NCBI RefSeq assembly: GCF_902706035.1
Contig: NZ_CACSJA010000013.1
Span: 1-64,000 of the forward strand
Reading direction: 5' to 3'
Length of the DNA stretch: 64,000 bases
Source of the DNA: Pantoea sp. 18069
GTDB taxonomy: Bacteria > Pseudomonadota > Gammaproteobacteria > Burkholderiales > Burkholderiaceae_C
Part shown: in pieces, positions 42,679 through 51,937 of the stretch
Numbering within the stretch: the first letter of the stretch is position 1
How the letters are laid out: each line of letters starts with the position of its first letter
Program-made: the position numbers and the translations under genes
The notes under the pieces: model-generated
Databases searched by the model: none
Seen by the model: the letters and a program-made list of their open reading frames with translations, nothing else
What the model was told of the DNA's origin: nothing

Positions 42679-43662
42679 TCAAGCCTTCCTACGTGCAAGC
42701 CAAGCGTTGAGCTCGCCCATGATCCCGCGGCGGAACGCCAGCACGCAGACCACAAAGATCAACCCGGTCACGATGGTCACCGACTCGCCCAGCGTGCCAA
42801 ACCATTCGATACCCGTCAGGCGCCCCAGGAACATGCCGAATTCGCCGATCTTGTTCTCGATCAGCACCACCACCGCCGAGCCCACGATAGGACCCGACAG
42901 CGTGCCCAGCCCGCCCATCAGCGTCATCAGCACCACATGGCCCGACGTGGTCCAGTGCGCGTCCGACAGCGTCGCAAAGCCCAGCACCACGGTCTTGAGC
43001 GAACCGGCCAGGCCGGTGAGCGCGGCCGAAAGCACAAAGGCCAGCAGCTTGAAGCGTGTGGTGTCATAGCCCAGCGAAATCGCGCGCGGCTCGTTTTCCT
43101 TGATGGCCTTGAGCACCTGGCCGAATGGCGAATGCACGGTACGCACGATCAGCAGGAAGGCCGCCACCACGATCGCCAGCGCCACGTAATACATGGTCAG
43201 GTCATCGGCCAGATCGATCAGGCCGAACAGCTTGCCGCGCGGCACGCCCTGCAGGCCGTCCTCGCCGCCGGTGTAGGGCACCTGCAGGCAGACGAAGAAC
43301 ACCATCTGCGCCAGCGCCAGCGTGATCATCGAGAAATAGATGCCCTGGCGGCGGATCGCGAGCCAGCCGAACAGCAGGCCCAGCAAGGCGCCGCCCAGCG
43401 TGCCGGCGAGCATGCCCAGCTCGGGCGACAGGCCCCAGACTTTCATTCCATGGCCGGTGATATAGGCCGCCGTACCCAGAAAGGCCGCGTGACCGAAGGA
43501 CAGCAGGCCGGTGTAGCCCAGCAGCAGGTTGAACGCCGCGGCGAACAGTGCGAAGCACATCAGCTTCATCACGAATACCGGGTAGGCGCCGGCAAACGGC
43601 GCGACGATCAGGGCCAGCAGCAGCAGGCCGTAGCCAATTCTGGCAAGAAGCTTGGTGTTCAT
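42679..43662 (-). CDS. livM: Branched-chain amino-acid-type ABC transporter permease LivM
   Basis: 327-residue inner-membrane permease of the LivM subfamily, paired with LivH. Typical features: several hydrophobic segments, LLGYTGLLSFGHAAFLGTAAYI (about 47-68), FSMITLALAQMVFF, and the EAA-like loop KAIKENEPRAISLGYDTTRFKLLAFVLSAALTGLAGSL. Last gene of the leftward livG-F-J-H-M operon, 12 bases after livH. The substrate of the system could be a branched-chain amino acid, an amide or an aromatic carboxylate; it cannot be set by the permease. Confidence 0.95.
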   Translation of the reverse strand: MNTKLLARIGYGLLLLALIVAPFAGAYPVFVMKLMCFALFAAAFNLLLGYTGLLSFGHAAFLGTAAYITGHGMKVWGLSPELGMLAGTLGGALLGLLFGWLAIRRQGIYFSMITLALAQMVFFVCLQVPYTGGEDGLQGVPRGKLFGLIDLADDLTMYYVALAIVVAAFLLIVRTVHSPFGQVLKAIKENEPRAISLGYDTTRFKLLAFVLSAALTGLAGSLKTVVLGFATLSDAHWTTSGHVVLMTLMGGLGTLSGPIVGSAVVVLIENKIGEFGMFLGRLTGIEWFGTLGESVTIVTGLIFVVCVLAFRRGIMGELNAWLARRKA

Positions 43663-43674
43663 GTTCGGGGCCCC

Positions 43675-44559
43675 TTATTTTTCTTTACCGAACAGGCCGG
43701 CGGGGCGAATCAGGAGAACGATGACCATGATGACGAACACCACGGTCGAGGAAGCCTGGGGATAGAAGACCTTGGTCAGGCCTTCGATCACGCCCAGACC
43801 CAGGCCGGTGAGAATGGCGCCCATGATCGAGCCCATGCCGCCAATCACCACCACGGCAAACACCACGATGATCAGGTTCTGTCCCATCAGCGGCGTGACC
43901 TGGTAGACCGGCGCCGCGAGCACGCCGGCAAAGGCCGCCAGGCCCGCGCCGAATGCATAGGTCAGCGTGATCATCACCGGCACATTGACGCCGAAGGCCT
44001 CGACCAGGCGCGGGTTCTCGGTGCCCGCGCGCAGGTAGGCACCCAGGCGCGTCTTCTCGATCACGAACCAGGTCGCAAGGCAGACCGTCACCGAGGCCAG
44101 CACCACCCAGGCGCGGTAATTGGGCAGCATCATGAAGCCCAGGTCGGTCGCGCCTTCGAGCAGCTCGGGCGTGTCATAGCCCAGGCCCGACACGCCGTAG
44201 ACCGAGCGGAACAGGCCTTCGATCAGCAGCGACAGGCCCAGCGTCAGCAGCAGCCCGTACAGGTGATCGAGCTGGTAGATCCAGCGCAGCAAAAACCGCT
44301 CTATCAGCACCCCCAGCAAGCCCACCAGCAGCGGTGACACCAGCAGCATCACCCAGTAGTTGATGCCGAAGTAGTTCATCGCCATCCAGGTGCAGACCGC
44401 TCCCAGCATGAACAGCGCCCCATGTGCGAAATTGATCACGTTGAGCAGGCCGAAGATCACCGCCAGGCCCAGGCTCAAGATCGCATAGAACGAGCCGTTG
44501 ACCAGCCCCAGCAGGAGCTGGCTCAACAGGCCCGGCAAAGAAACACCAAGAATTTCCAT
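43675..44559 (-). CDS. livH: Branched-chain amino-acid-type ABC transporter permease LivH
   Basis: 294-residue LivH-type permease. Landmarks: GLVNGSFYAILSLGLAVIFGLLNVINFAHGALFMLGAV near the N-terminus (about 18-55), the EAA loop ENPRLVEAFGVNVPVMITLTYAFGAGLAAFAGVLAAPV, and GGMGSIMGAILTGLGLGVIEGL. It pairs with LivM to form the pore. It lies 94 bases after livJ and 12 bases before livM, so is part of the same transcript. Confidence 0.95.
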   Translation of the reverse strand: MEILGVSLPGLLSQLLLGLVNGSFYAILSLGLAVIFGLLNVINFAHGALFMLGAVCTWMAMNYFGINYWVMLLVSPLLVGLLGVLIERFLLRWIYQLDHLYGLLLTLGLSLLIEGLFRSVYGVSGLGYDTPELLEGATDLGFMMLPNYRAWVVLASVTVCLATWFVIEKTRLGAYLRAGTENPRLVEAFGVNVPVMITLTYAFGAGLAAFAGVLAAPVYQVTPLMGQNLIIVVFAVVVIGGMGSIMGAILTGLGLGVIEGLTKVFYPQASSTVVFVIMVIVLLIRPAGLFGKEK

Positions 44560-44653
44560 GGGGTATACGCGAAAGGGTAAAAAAAGGAAGCGCGGCTAAG
44601 AGCGGCTTACACGGCCCTTGAGAACGAGGTCTCGAAGGCCGTGCCGGGTGCTC

Positions 44654-45850
44654 TTATTTCCAGAGCGCGCACTTGGTTTCGGCCTTGGTCGTCCAGACGT
44701 CGGCCGCAGGCAGCGTCGACAGCACCTTCAGATAGTCCCAGGGCTTCTTCGACTCGGCGGGCGACTTGACCTCGACCAGGTACATGTCGTGCGCATAGGT
44801 GCCGTCGGGGCGGATGTTGCCCTTGGCATAGAAGTCCGACAGCGGCGTGCTCTTGAGGTAGGCCATGACCTTGTCGGCATCGGTGGTCTTGACCGCCTGC
44901 ACGGCCTTCAGATACTGCGTCACGGCCGAGTAGTCGGCGGCGTGGATGTCGGTGGGCATGCGCTTGGTCTTGGCAAAGAACTTGTTCGCGAACGCGCGCG
45001 ACGCATCGTTCATGTCCCAGTACCAGCTGGTGGTGTGCAGCAGGCCTTCGGTGTTCTTCAGGCCCAGGCTGTGGATGTCGGTCAGGAACACCAGCAGACC
45101 CGCGGTCTTCATGGTCTTGTTGATGCCGAATTCCCTGGCCGCCTTGATGGCGTTGATGGTGTCACCGCCGGCATTCGCCAGGCCCAGGATCTGCGCCTTC
45201 GATGCCTGCGCCTGCAGCAGGAAGGACGAGAAGTCCGACGCGTTGAGCGGGTGCTTGACGCCGCCCACCACCTTGCCGCCCTTGGCCTTGACCACGGCGC
45301 TGGTATCGTTTTCGAGCGCCTGCCCGAAAGCGTAGTCGGCCGTCAGGAAGAACCAGTCCTTGCCACCGCGGTCGACGACTGCGGCGCCCGTGCCCTTGGC
45401 CAGCGCCACGGTGTCATACGCATAGTGCACGGTGTAGGGATTGCACTGCTCGTTGGTCAGTGCCGACGAGCCCGCGCCGTTGTTGAAGTGCACGCGCTTC
45501 TTCTCGTTCGCGACCTGCGACACCGCCAGCGCCGTGCCCGAATTGGTGCCGCTGAACATCAGCGTCACGCCCTGGGTGTCGATCCATTCGCGCGCCTTGC
45601 TGGCCGCGATGTCGGCCTTGTTCTGGTGGTCGGCCGAAACCAGCTCGATAGGCTGGCCCAGCACCTTGCCGCCAAAGTCGTCGATGGCCATCTGCATGGC
45701 CAGCGCGCCGTTCTTGCCCTCGACGTCGGCATACAGGCCGGACATGTCGGTGATGAAGCCGATCTTCACTTTTTCCTGGGCCTGGGCCAGCGGGCTCAAC
45801 AGACCTGCAGCAGCCAGTACGCAAGCCAGCGTCGTCAACGAAGTCTTCAT
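44654..45850 (-). CDS. livJ: Periplasmic substrate-binding protein of the Liv-type ABC transporter
   Basis: 398-residue receptor. The signal peptide (about 1-24, VLAAAGLLSPLAQA) is clear. The mature protein is a Peripla_BP_6 (type I periplasmic-binding fold) protein: VKIGFITDMSGLYADVEGKNGALAMQMAIDDFGG, LMFSGTNSGTALAVSQVANEKKR, FFLTADYAFG. AGGAGA stands before the ATG at 45848-45850. Residues typical of this class of receptor (ABC substrate-binding protein with wide ligand range, including aromatic acids or amides) do not allow a ligand call. It lies between livF and livH; the gene symbol reflects family only. Confidence 0.9.
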   Translation of the reverse strand: MKTSLTTLACVLAAAGLLSPLAQAQEKVKIGFITDMSGLYADVEGKNGALAMQMAIDDFGGKVLGQPIELVSADHQNKADIAASKAREWIDTQGVTLMFSGTNSGTALAVSQVANEKKRVHFNNGAGSSALTNEQCNPYTVHYAYDTVALAKGTGAAVVDRGGKDWFFLTADYAFGQALENDTSAVVKAKGGKVVGGVKHPLNASDFSSFLLQAQASKAQILGLANAGGDTINAIKAAREFGINKTMKTAGLLVFLTDIHSLGLKNTEGLLHTTSWYWDMNDASRAFANKFFAKTKRMPTDIHAADYSAVTQYLKAVQAVKTTDADKVMAYLKSTPLSDFYAKGNIRPDGTYAHDMYLVEVKSPAESKKPWDYLKVLSTLPAADVWTTKAETKCALWK

Positions 45851-45931
45851 GGGGATATCTCCTGGATGGATAAAGGCTAGAACAGAAAAAACCGGGGCCG
45901 CGCGCTGCGCGGACACCCACAAAACACCGGA

Positions 45932-46663
45932 CTACACGCCCAGCAATTCATTGAGGACCGGCATCTTGGCCTGGAGTTCGGCCGCGCCGAAGCGCTCGAC
46001 GATGCGGCCATGCTCCATGACGTAGAAGCGGTCGGCCAGCGGCGCCGCGAAATGGAAGTTCTGCTCGACCATGACCACCGTGTAGCCCTTCTTGCGCAGC
46101 GCGGTGATCATGCGTGCGAGCGCCTGCACGATGACCGGCGCCAGGCCTTCGGAGATCTCGTCGAGCAGCAGCAGCCGCGCGCCGGTGCGCAGAATGCGCG
46201 CCACGGCCAGCATCTGCTGCTCACCGCCCGACAGGCGCGTGCCCTGGCTGTGGCGGCGCTCGGCGAGGTTAGGGAACATCGCATAGATCTCCTCGACCGA
46301 CATGCCCTTCTCGCCGGTCTTGAGTTCGGGCGGCAGCAGCAGGTTTTCCTCGCAGGTCAGGCTCGCGAAGATGCCGCGCTCCTCGGGGCAGTAACCCAGG
46401 CCCAGGTGGGCGATGCGGTGCGTGGGCATCTGTATGGTTTCCACGCCATTGACCTTGACCGAGCCCTGGCGCGCGCCGGTCAGGCCCATGACCGCGCGCA
46501 GCGTCGAAGTGCGCCCCGCGCCGTTGCGCCCGAGCAGCGTCACCACTTCGCCCGGCTGCACCGTCATGTCGACGCCGTGCAGCACATGCGACTCGCCATA
46601 CCAGGCCTGCAGGCCCTTGATTTCCAGCGCGGGCTGGCCCGCGTTTGCATTTTGTACCGTCAT
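45932..46663 (-). CDS. livF: Liv-type ABC transporter ATP-binding protein LivF (Walker A Lys to Arg)
   Basis: 243 residues. ABC features: Walker A GRNGAGRTST (45-54), signature LSGGEQQMLAVARIL, Walker B LLLLDEISEGLAP, H-loop VEQNFHFA. The invariant Walker A lysine is Arg51; the codon at 46511-46513 reads CGC, so this is unambiguous in the given sequence. Such an arginine variant also appears in some betaproteobacterial LivF proteins as I remember them, so it may be a lineage feature and not a defect. LivG next to it has the normal Lys. A dispersed repeat lies between livG and livF. Confidence 0.93.
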   Translation of the reverse strand: MTVQNANAGQPALEIKGLQAWYGESHVLHGVDMTVQPGEVVTLLGRNGAGRTSTLRAVMGLTGARQGSVKVNGVETIQMPTHRIAHLGLGYCPEERGIFASLTCEENLLLPPELKTGEKGMSVEEIYAMFPNLAERRHSQGTRLSGGEQQMLAVARILRTGARLLLLDEISEGLAPVIVQALARMITALRKKGYTVVMVEQNFHFAAPLADRFYVMEHGRIVERFGAAELQAKMPVLNELLGV

Positions 46664-46722
46664 CTCAACTTCCCACGATGCTATGCGTCACACAGAGCGG
46701 ATAAAGCCGGCGCGCTCCAAGC

Positions 46723-46816
46723 CAGGGGCACCGAGCAAGGGCCGCCCCGCAGCGAGGGTGCCGTCCCCCTCCACCGAAGGATGAGAGGGGGAAGCGGCGT
46801 GAGCCGCTCAGGGGGG
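46723..46816. repeat. Dispersed intergenic repeat, copy A
   Basis: About 94 bases between livG and livF, nearly identical to 48829-48921. Core features: ACCGAGCAAGGGCCGCCCCG, then CCCCCTCCACCGAAGGATGA and a closing GAGCCGCTCAGGGGGG. Two hairpins are visible: CCCCCTC with GAGGGGG, and GCGGC with GCCGC. A Comamonadaceae-type mobile intergenic repeat or attenuator is likely. Confidence 0.85.
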
Positions 46817-46823
46817 ACCTCAT

Positions 46824-47594
46824 TTAATGGGCTCCTTGAAGTTGGCCGTCGGTCGTGCCCATGTAGGCTTCCATCACTTTCGGATTGCTTGAAACTTCGG
46901 CATAAGGCCCTTCAGCCAGCACCGCGCCGCGCTGCAGCACCGTGATGCAGTCGGCGATGCTCGACACCACCTTCATGTTGTGCTCGACCATCAGGATGGT
47001 GCGGCCGGCCGAGACCTTCTTGATCAGTTGCGTCACGCGGTCCACGTCTTCGTGGCCCATGCCCTGGGTGGGCTCGTCAAGCAGCATCAGTTCGGGCTCC
47101 ATCGCCAGCGTGGTCGCGATCTCGAGCGCGCGCTTGCGGCCATAGGGCAGGTTCACCGTGAGCTCGTCGGCCAGGTGCTCGAGGTTGACTTCGGCCAGCA
47201 GCGCCATCGCGCGGTCGTTGAGCTGGTCCAGCGTCTTCTCGCTGCGCCAGAAATGGTAGGCCGTGCCCAGCTGGCGCTGCAGGCCCACACGCACGTTCTC
47301 GAGCAGCGTGAGGTGCGAGAACACCGCCGAAATCTGGAACGAGCGAATCACTCCGCGGCGCGCGATTTCCGAAGGCTGCGCGCGCGTGATGTCTTCGCCG
47401 TTGAAACGGATGCTGCCCGACGTCGGTTCGAGGAACTTCGTCAGCAGGTTGAAGCAGGTGGTTTTTCCCGCACCATTCGGTCCGATCAACGCGTGGATGG
47501 CGCCGCGGCGGACCGACAGGTTCACATCGCTGACCGCGGTGAAACCCTTGAACTCTTTGGTCAGGTGGCTGGTCTCAAGAATGACGTCGCTCAT
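46824..47594 (-). CDS. livG: Liv-type ABC transporter ATP-binding protein LivG
   Basis: 256 residues. Walker A GPNGAGKTT (about 37-45, canonical Lys), Walker B LMLLDEPTQGM, H-loop VEHNMKVV, and the LivG-type VNLPYGRKRALEIATTLAM in place of the usual signature. It is the first gene of the leftward operon livG-livF-livJ-livH-livM. I start at the ATG at 47592-47594; the open frame continues upstream with unlikely sequence. The signature motif LPYGRKRALE is the expected variant in LivG proteins. Confidence 0.94.
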   Translation of the reverse strand: MSDVILETSHLTKEFKGFTAVSDVNLSVRRGAIHALIGPNGAGKTTCFNLLTKFLEPTSGSIRFNGEDITRAQPSEIARRGVIRSFQISAVFSHLTLLENVRVGLQRQLGTAYHFWRSEKTLDQLNDRAMALLAEVNLEHLADELTVNLPYGRKRALEIATTLAMEPELMLLDEPTQGMGHEDVDRVTQLIKKVSAGRTILMVEHNMKVVSSIADCITVLQRGAVLAEGPYAEVSSNPKVMEAYMGTTDGQLQGAH

Positions 47595-47934
47595 GTGCGC
47601 TCTGGCCGCTCCGGTGGATGCTGCAAAACCGTCCCAGGTCTGCCGTGTGGCGTTCCCTGGGGGGATATGCATCGCATCGTATGCCGCGGCCTCGCGGCGA
47701 ACACTGGGGCAAATACGCCCGTACAAACGCTTAAGCGCCTCGCCTTGGCGCAAAAGCGATCATGTCCGACATGGAAGGCAGTGGTTCTTCAGCGAAGTGT
47801 TCGCCTACATCCACAGCGTGATGCGGACACAAAAATGTTGCCTATCGTGTACGAAAACAACATTTCCATGCGCATAAAGACCAGGAACTGACGTTCAGGC
47901 GACAATTCAGCTGCGTTGCGTGTGCAGGCGCGAC
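47595..47934. other. Intergenic region of about 340 bases upstream of livG
   Basis: Holds no convincing gene. Bases 47761-47890 are less GC-rich than the surroundings and include AAAAATGTTGCC and AACAACATTTCC stretches. It presumably contains the livG operon promoter, but no consensus hexamers or regulator sites can be named with confidence. DUF1178 ends just beyond. Confidence 0.5.
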
Positions 47935-48396
47935 CTACTGCAAGGTTTCCTTGGCGCCGTCGGCGAGCGGCAGCGGCAGCACGCCAATGCCCTCTTCGAG
48001 CAGTGCCACCGCGTCCTGCGCGCTCGCCTGCCCGCGGATGGCGCGCGACTCGATCTCGCCATGGTGCATGCGCCGCGCTTCGTCGGCAAAGCGCTCGCCG
48101 ACATCCTCGGTCCTGGCAATGAGTTCGCGCGACATGCGCAGCCAGGCGGCCTGCATGGCCTGGCGCGATGCTTGCGGTGGCGTGGGAAGGGAGGCAGCTT
48201 CAGCCGCGGGGCGGGCGGCCGATGCCGGGGCGCCGAGGTTCAGGCGCGGAGCACTCAGACGCTTGGCGATGCTGGCGTCGCCGCACATCGGGCACAGCAC
48301 GAGCGCGCGCTCCTTCTGTGACTGGAAATCGTCTTCCGACGCAAACCAGCCTTCGAAGATGTGGCCGTGCTGGCAACCGAGATCAAGAACCTTCAT
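47935..48396 (-). CDS. DUF1178 family protein
   Basis: 153 residues. The N-terminus is the DUF1178 signature MKVLDLGCQHGHIFEGWFASEDDFQSQ, with a zinc-ribbon-like pair of cysteines in LCPMCGD (about 35-40). An Ala/Pro linker (about 55-75) leads to a helical C-terminal half (RMSRELIARTEDVGERFADEARRMHHGE). Function unknown. Located downstream of the nuo cluster and DUF2818, which is a frequent betaproteobacterial order. Confidence 0.88.
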   Translation of the reverse strand: MKVLDLGCQHGHIFEGWFASEDDFQSQKERALVLCPMCGDASIAKRLSAPRLNLGAPASAARPAAEAASLPTPPQASRQAMQAAWLRMSRELIARTEDVGERFADEARRMHHGEIESRAIRGQASAQDAVALLEEGIGVLPLPLADGAKETLQ

Positions 48397-48467
48397 GGCA
48401 ACGTGACCTCATCTCATTGATCCATGGCACTTACGCCCCCCCAGAGCCGCTCAGGGGGGGCTTTACG

Positions 48468-48773
48468 CTATTGACGTCGCTTGACCAGGTAGCGGTAGAC
48501 AAAGCCGGGAAAGCCCAGCGTCAGAAACAGTGTAGCGGTGATCGCGTAAAACTCCCAGCCCTGGGGTGCGATCTGGCCGACACGGCGCTCGAGCAGCAGC
48601 GCCAGGCCACCGACGAGGAAATACAGCAGCAGCATCTCGAACAGGCGCATGGCCAGCGGCTTGCGCCCGGCCGCGACCGGGCCGACGATGAACCAGCGGT
48701 GATTGATAAATGGCAAATTGGCGGCCACCAGGGCCGCCAATATCACCAGCCAGATCGATGCTGTCTGTGTCAC
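48468..48773 (-). CDS. DUF2818 family small membrane protein
   Basis: 101 residues from a GTG at 48771-48773. At least two hydrophobic segments (about 7-25 and 43-60, with a third near 75-90) and the pattern WLVILAALVAANLPFINHRW near the N-terminus, which marks DUF2818. It commonly follows nuoN in Burkholderiales and may be an accessory to NADH dehydrogenase, though this has not been shown to my knowledge. A dispersed repeat separates it from nuoN. Confidence 0.85.
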   Translation of the reverse strand: MTQTASIWLVILAALVAANLPFINHRWFIVGPVAAGRKPLAMRLFEMLLLYFLVGGLALLLERRVGQIAPQGWEFYAITATLFLTLGFPGFVYRYLVKRRQ

Positions 48774-48828
48774 GGAAGAACCTTCTCAACAAGAGTAGCG
48801 CTGCACATGAAACTGGCGCGGCCCAGCA

Positions 48829-48921
48829 AGGGGACACCGAGCAAGGGCCGCCCCGCAGCGATGGTGTCGTCCCCCTCCACCGAAGGATGAGAGGGGGAAG
48901 CCGCGTAAGCGGCTCAGGGGG
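48829..48921. repeat. Dispersed intergenic repeat, copy B
   Basis: About 93 bases between DUF2818 and nuoN, matching 46723-46816 with few substitutions and the same orientation. Another fragment of the same family (CAGAGCCGCTCAGGGGGG) occurs at about 48442-48459. It shows the same two hairpins. Confidence 0.85.
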
Positions 48922-48930
48922 TGCTTCAGT

Positions 48931-50424
48931 TTATGAAGCCAGGGCCCGCACAATAGCATCCGCGCACAGCGACATCAGACCGCCGGGCATCAAGCCCAGC
49001 AGCAGCACCAGCGCGCCATTGACCGACAGCACCACGCGCACGTCGAGGGGCGCGGACACGCTGGCCACGGTGATGGGCGCATCAAAGTACATCACCTTGA
49101 CGACGCGCAGGTAGTAGAACGCACCGATCAGCGACATCACCACCGCGAACACGGCCAGCGCGATGTACGCGGTCTCGCCCGAAGCGATCAGCGACTGCAG
49201 CACCGACAGCTTGGCGTAGAAGCCGACCAGCGGCGGGATACCGGCCATGGAGAACATGCAGATCGCCATCACGCCGGCATACAGCGGGCTGCGCTGGTTC
49301 AGGCCGGCGAGATCGGAGATTTCCTCGCTCTCGAAGCCTTCACGGGCGAGCAGCAGCACCACGCCGAAAGTCGCGAGCGTGGTCAGCACATAGGTCACGA
49401 CGTAGAACATCGCCGAGCTGTAGGCGTTTTCCACCGTGGCCGGATCGACATGGCCGTTGACCACGCCCGACAGCAGGCCCAGCAGCACGAAGCCCATCTG
49501 CGAGATCGTCGAGTAGGCCAGCATGCGCTTGAGGTTGCTCTGGCCTATGGCCGCGAGGTTACCGACGAGCAGCGAGCCTATGGCCAGCACCGCGAGCATC
49601 TGCTGCCAGTCGATCGCCAGCGGCAGCAGACCATCGACCAGCAGGCGGATCGTGATCGCGAACGCCGCCAGCTTGGGCGCGCCACCGATCAGCAGCGTGA
49701 CGGCCGTGGGAGCACCCTGGTAGACGTCGGGAATCCACATGTGGAAAGGCACGACGCCCAGCTTGAACGCCAGACCGGCGACGACGAACACCAGACCGAA
49801 GACCAGCACCTGGTGGCGGATTTCGCCCGAGTTGATGGCCTTGAAGACCTGACCGATGTCGAGCGAGCCGGTCGCGCCGTAGAGCATGGACATGCCGTAG
49901 AGCAGGAAACCGCTGGCCATCGCGCCGAGCACGAAATACTTCATCGCGGCTTCGACGGCGGCTTCGTTGTCGCGGCGCAGCGCGACCAGCGCATAGCTCG
50001 ACAGCGTCAGCAGTTCCAGGCCGAGGTACAGCACCAGGAAGTTGTTGCCCGAAATCATGATGAACATGCCCAGCAGCGCGAGCATGGACAGCGTGAACAG
50101 TTCACCGCCGCGCAGCATGTCGCGGTCGGCGGCGTACGGCCGGCCGTAGACCAGGGTCGCCATCAACGCCACGGTGGCGAAGCACTTGAGCCAGTTGCCC
50201 ATGGCGTCGCTGACCACCATGTTGCCCCAACCATAGAAGGTCTGGCCGCCCGCGGCATAGAAGCCTTGCAGCACGGCCACCACGGCCAGGGTCAGCAGCG
50301 TGAGCACATAGGTAGCGGTACGACGCGGGCTGTGCACGCCCAGGTCGACCAGGGCGATCACGCATGCCATGACCAGGAGAATGATCTCCGGGTAGATCGC
50401 AAGCCAGCTGATGTTGTCAATCAT
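48931..50424 (-). CDS. nuoN: NADH-quinone oxidoreductase subunit N
   Basis: 497-residue antiporter-like membrane subunit of complex I, with about 14 predicted helices. The proton-channel signature region is clear: [44 protein letters not shown], then [23 protein letters not shown] and [17 protein letters not shown], all conserved among NuoL/M/N. Last nuo gene of the leftward operon, 24 bases after nuoM. Complete. Confidence 0.97.
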   Translation of the reverse strand: MIDNISWLAIYPEIILLVMACVIALVDLGVHSPRRTATYVLTLLTLAVVAVLQGFYAAGGQTFYGWGNMVVSDAMGNWLKCFATVALMATLVYGRPYAADRDMLRGGELFTLSMLALLGMFIMISGNNFLVLYLGLELLTLSSYALVALRRDNEAAVEAAMKYFVLGAMASGFLLYGMSMLYGATGSLDIGQVFKAINSGEIRHQVLVFGLVFVVAGLAFKLGVVPFHMWIPDVYQGAPTAVTLLIGGAPKLAAFAITIRLLVDGLLPLAIDWQQMLAVLAIGSLLVGNLAAIGQSNLKRMLAYSTISQMGFVLLGLLSGVVNGHVDPATVENAYSSAMFYVVTYVLTTLATFGVVLLLAREGFESEEISDLAGLNQRSPLYAGVMAICMFSMAGIPPLVGFYAKLSVLQSLIASGETAYIALAVFAVVMSLIGAFYYLRVVKVMYFDAPITVASVSAPLDVRVVLSVNGALVLLLGLMPGGLMSLCADAIVRALAS

Positions 50425-50448
50425 CTCGAGTCTCTCAGTTCAGTCTGG

Positions 50449-51924
50449 TCATGGAAGCTTGGACAGGGCGACCTGCTGCAGCAGCTGGGCCACGGAAACG
50501 TCCATCACATCCGTGAAGGGCTTGGGGTACACGCCCATGTAGAGCACGGCCACCGCAAGCACCGCCAACACGAGGAACTCGCGGGCATTGATGTCGCTCA
50601 GGCCACGCACGTTGTCGTTGGCGATAGGGCCCAGGTAGACCCGCTTGTACATCCACAGCGTGTAGCTCGCGCCGAAGATCAGCGCCGTGGCCGCGCCCAG
50701 GCCGATCCAGAAGTTGAACTTCACGGCACCCAGGATCACCATCCACTCGCCGACGAAGCCGGCCGTCGCGGGCAGGCCGCAATTGGCCATCGCGAAGAAC
50801 AGTGCGAACGCAGCGAACTTGGGCATGGTGTTCACCACGCCGCCATAGGCCGCGATCTCACGCGAATGCACGCGGTCGTAGAGCACGCCGATCGACAGGA
50901 ACATGGCACCCGAGACAAAGCCGTGGGCAATCATCTGCACCAGACCACCGGCCACGCCCAGGTCGTTGAAGAGGAAGAAGCCCAGCGTCACGAAGCCCAT
51001 GTGCGCGACGGACGAATAAGCCACGAGCTTCTTCATGTCCTTTTGCACCAGCGCGACCATGGCCACGTAGATCACGGCGATCAGCGACAGCGCGATCATC
51101 AGCCAGGCCCATTCGCGCGCGGCGTCGGGAGCGATGGGCATCGAGAAGCGCAGGAAACCGTAGGCACCGAGCTTGAGCATGATCGCCGCCAGCACGGCCG
51201 AACCACCCGTGGGCGCCTCGACGTGGACGTCGGGCAGCCAGGTGTGCACCGGCCACATCGGCACCTTCACGGCGAAGGCCGCGAAGAAGGCGAAGAACAG
51301 CAAGGTCTGGGCCGAGCCCGACAGCGGCATCGCATACCAGGTCTGGAGATCGAAGCTGCCGCCCGACTGGACGTACAGGTAGATCAGCGCGATCAGCATC
51401 AGCAAAGAGCCAAGCAGCGTGTAGAGGAAGAACTTGAACGCCGCGTAGATCTTGTTCGGGCCGCCCCAGATACCGATGATCAGATACATCGGAATCAGCG
51501 TGGCTTCGAAGAACACGTAGAACAGCATGCCGTCGAGCGCGCTGAACACGCCGATCATCAGCCCCGACAGGATCAGGAACGCGGCCATGTACTGGTTCAC
51601 GCGCTCGGTGATCGACTCCCAGGAAGCGATCACCACGATCACCGTGATGAAGGCCGTCAGCGGCACGAACCAGAACGACAGGCCGTCAAGCCCGAGGTGG
51701 TAGTTGACGTTGAAGCGCTCTATCCAGAGCGCCTTTTCGACAAACTGCGCGGCGGCCGTGCCGTTGTCGAACCCCTGGTACAGCGGCAGCGTGACCGCCA
51801 GGCCGACCAGGGCACCGACCAGCGCGAGCCAGCGCACGGCACGTGCGTGCTCGTCGCGGCCAAGGGCCAGCAGCAGGACACCGAATGCGATCGGGGTCCA
51901 GATGGCAAGACTCAACAAACCCAT
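50449..51924 (-). CDS. nuoM: NADH-quinone oxidoreductase subunit M
   Basis: 491-residue antiporter-like membrane subunit. Signature segments: NYHLGLDGLSFWFVPLTAFITVIVVIAS, FYVFFEATLIPMYLIIGIWGG (with the functional Glu), KVPMWPVHTWLPDVHVEAPTGGS and KDMKKLVAYSSVAHMGFVTLG. It lies 13 bases after nuoL and 24 bases before nuoN. Complete and conventional. Confidence 0.97.
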   Translation of the reverse strand: MGLLSLAIWTPIAFGVLLLALGRDEHARAVRWLALVGALVGLAVTLPLYQGFDNGTAAAQFVEKALWIERFNVNYHLGLDGLSFWFVPLTAFITVIVVIASWESITERVNQYMAAFLILSGLMIGVFSALDGMLFYVFFEATLIPMYLIIGIWGGPNKIYAAFKFFLYTLLGSLLMLIALIYLYVQSGGSFDLQTWYAMPLSGSAQTLLFFAFFAAFAVKVPMWPVHTWLPDVHVEAPTGGSAVLAAIMLKLGAYGFLRFSMPIAPDAAREWAWLMIALSLIAVIYVAMVALVQKDMKKLVAYSSVAHMGFVTLGFFLFNDLGVAGGLVQMIAHGFVSGAMFLSIGVLYDRVHSREIAAYGGVVNTMPKFAAFALFFAMANCGLPATAGFVGEWMVILGAVKFNFWIGLGAATALIFGASYTLWMYKRVYLGPIANDNVRGLSDINAREFLVLAVLAVAVLYMGVYPKPFTDVMDVSVAQLLQQVALSKLP

Positions 51925-51937
51925 TTTTGTTCTTCCC

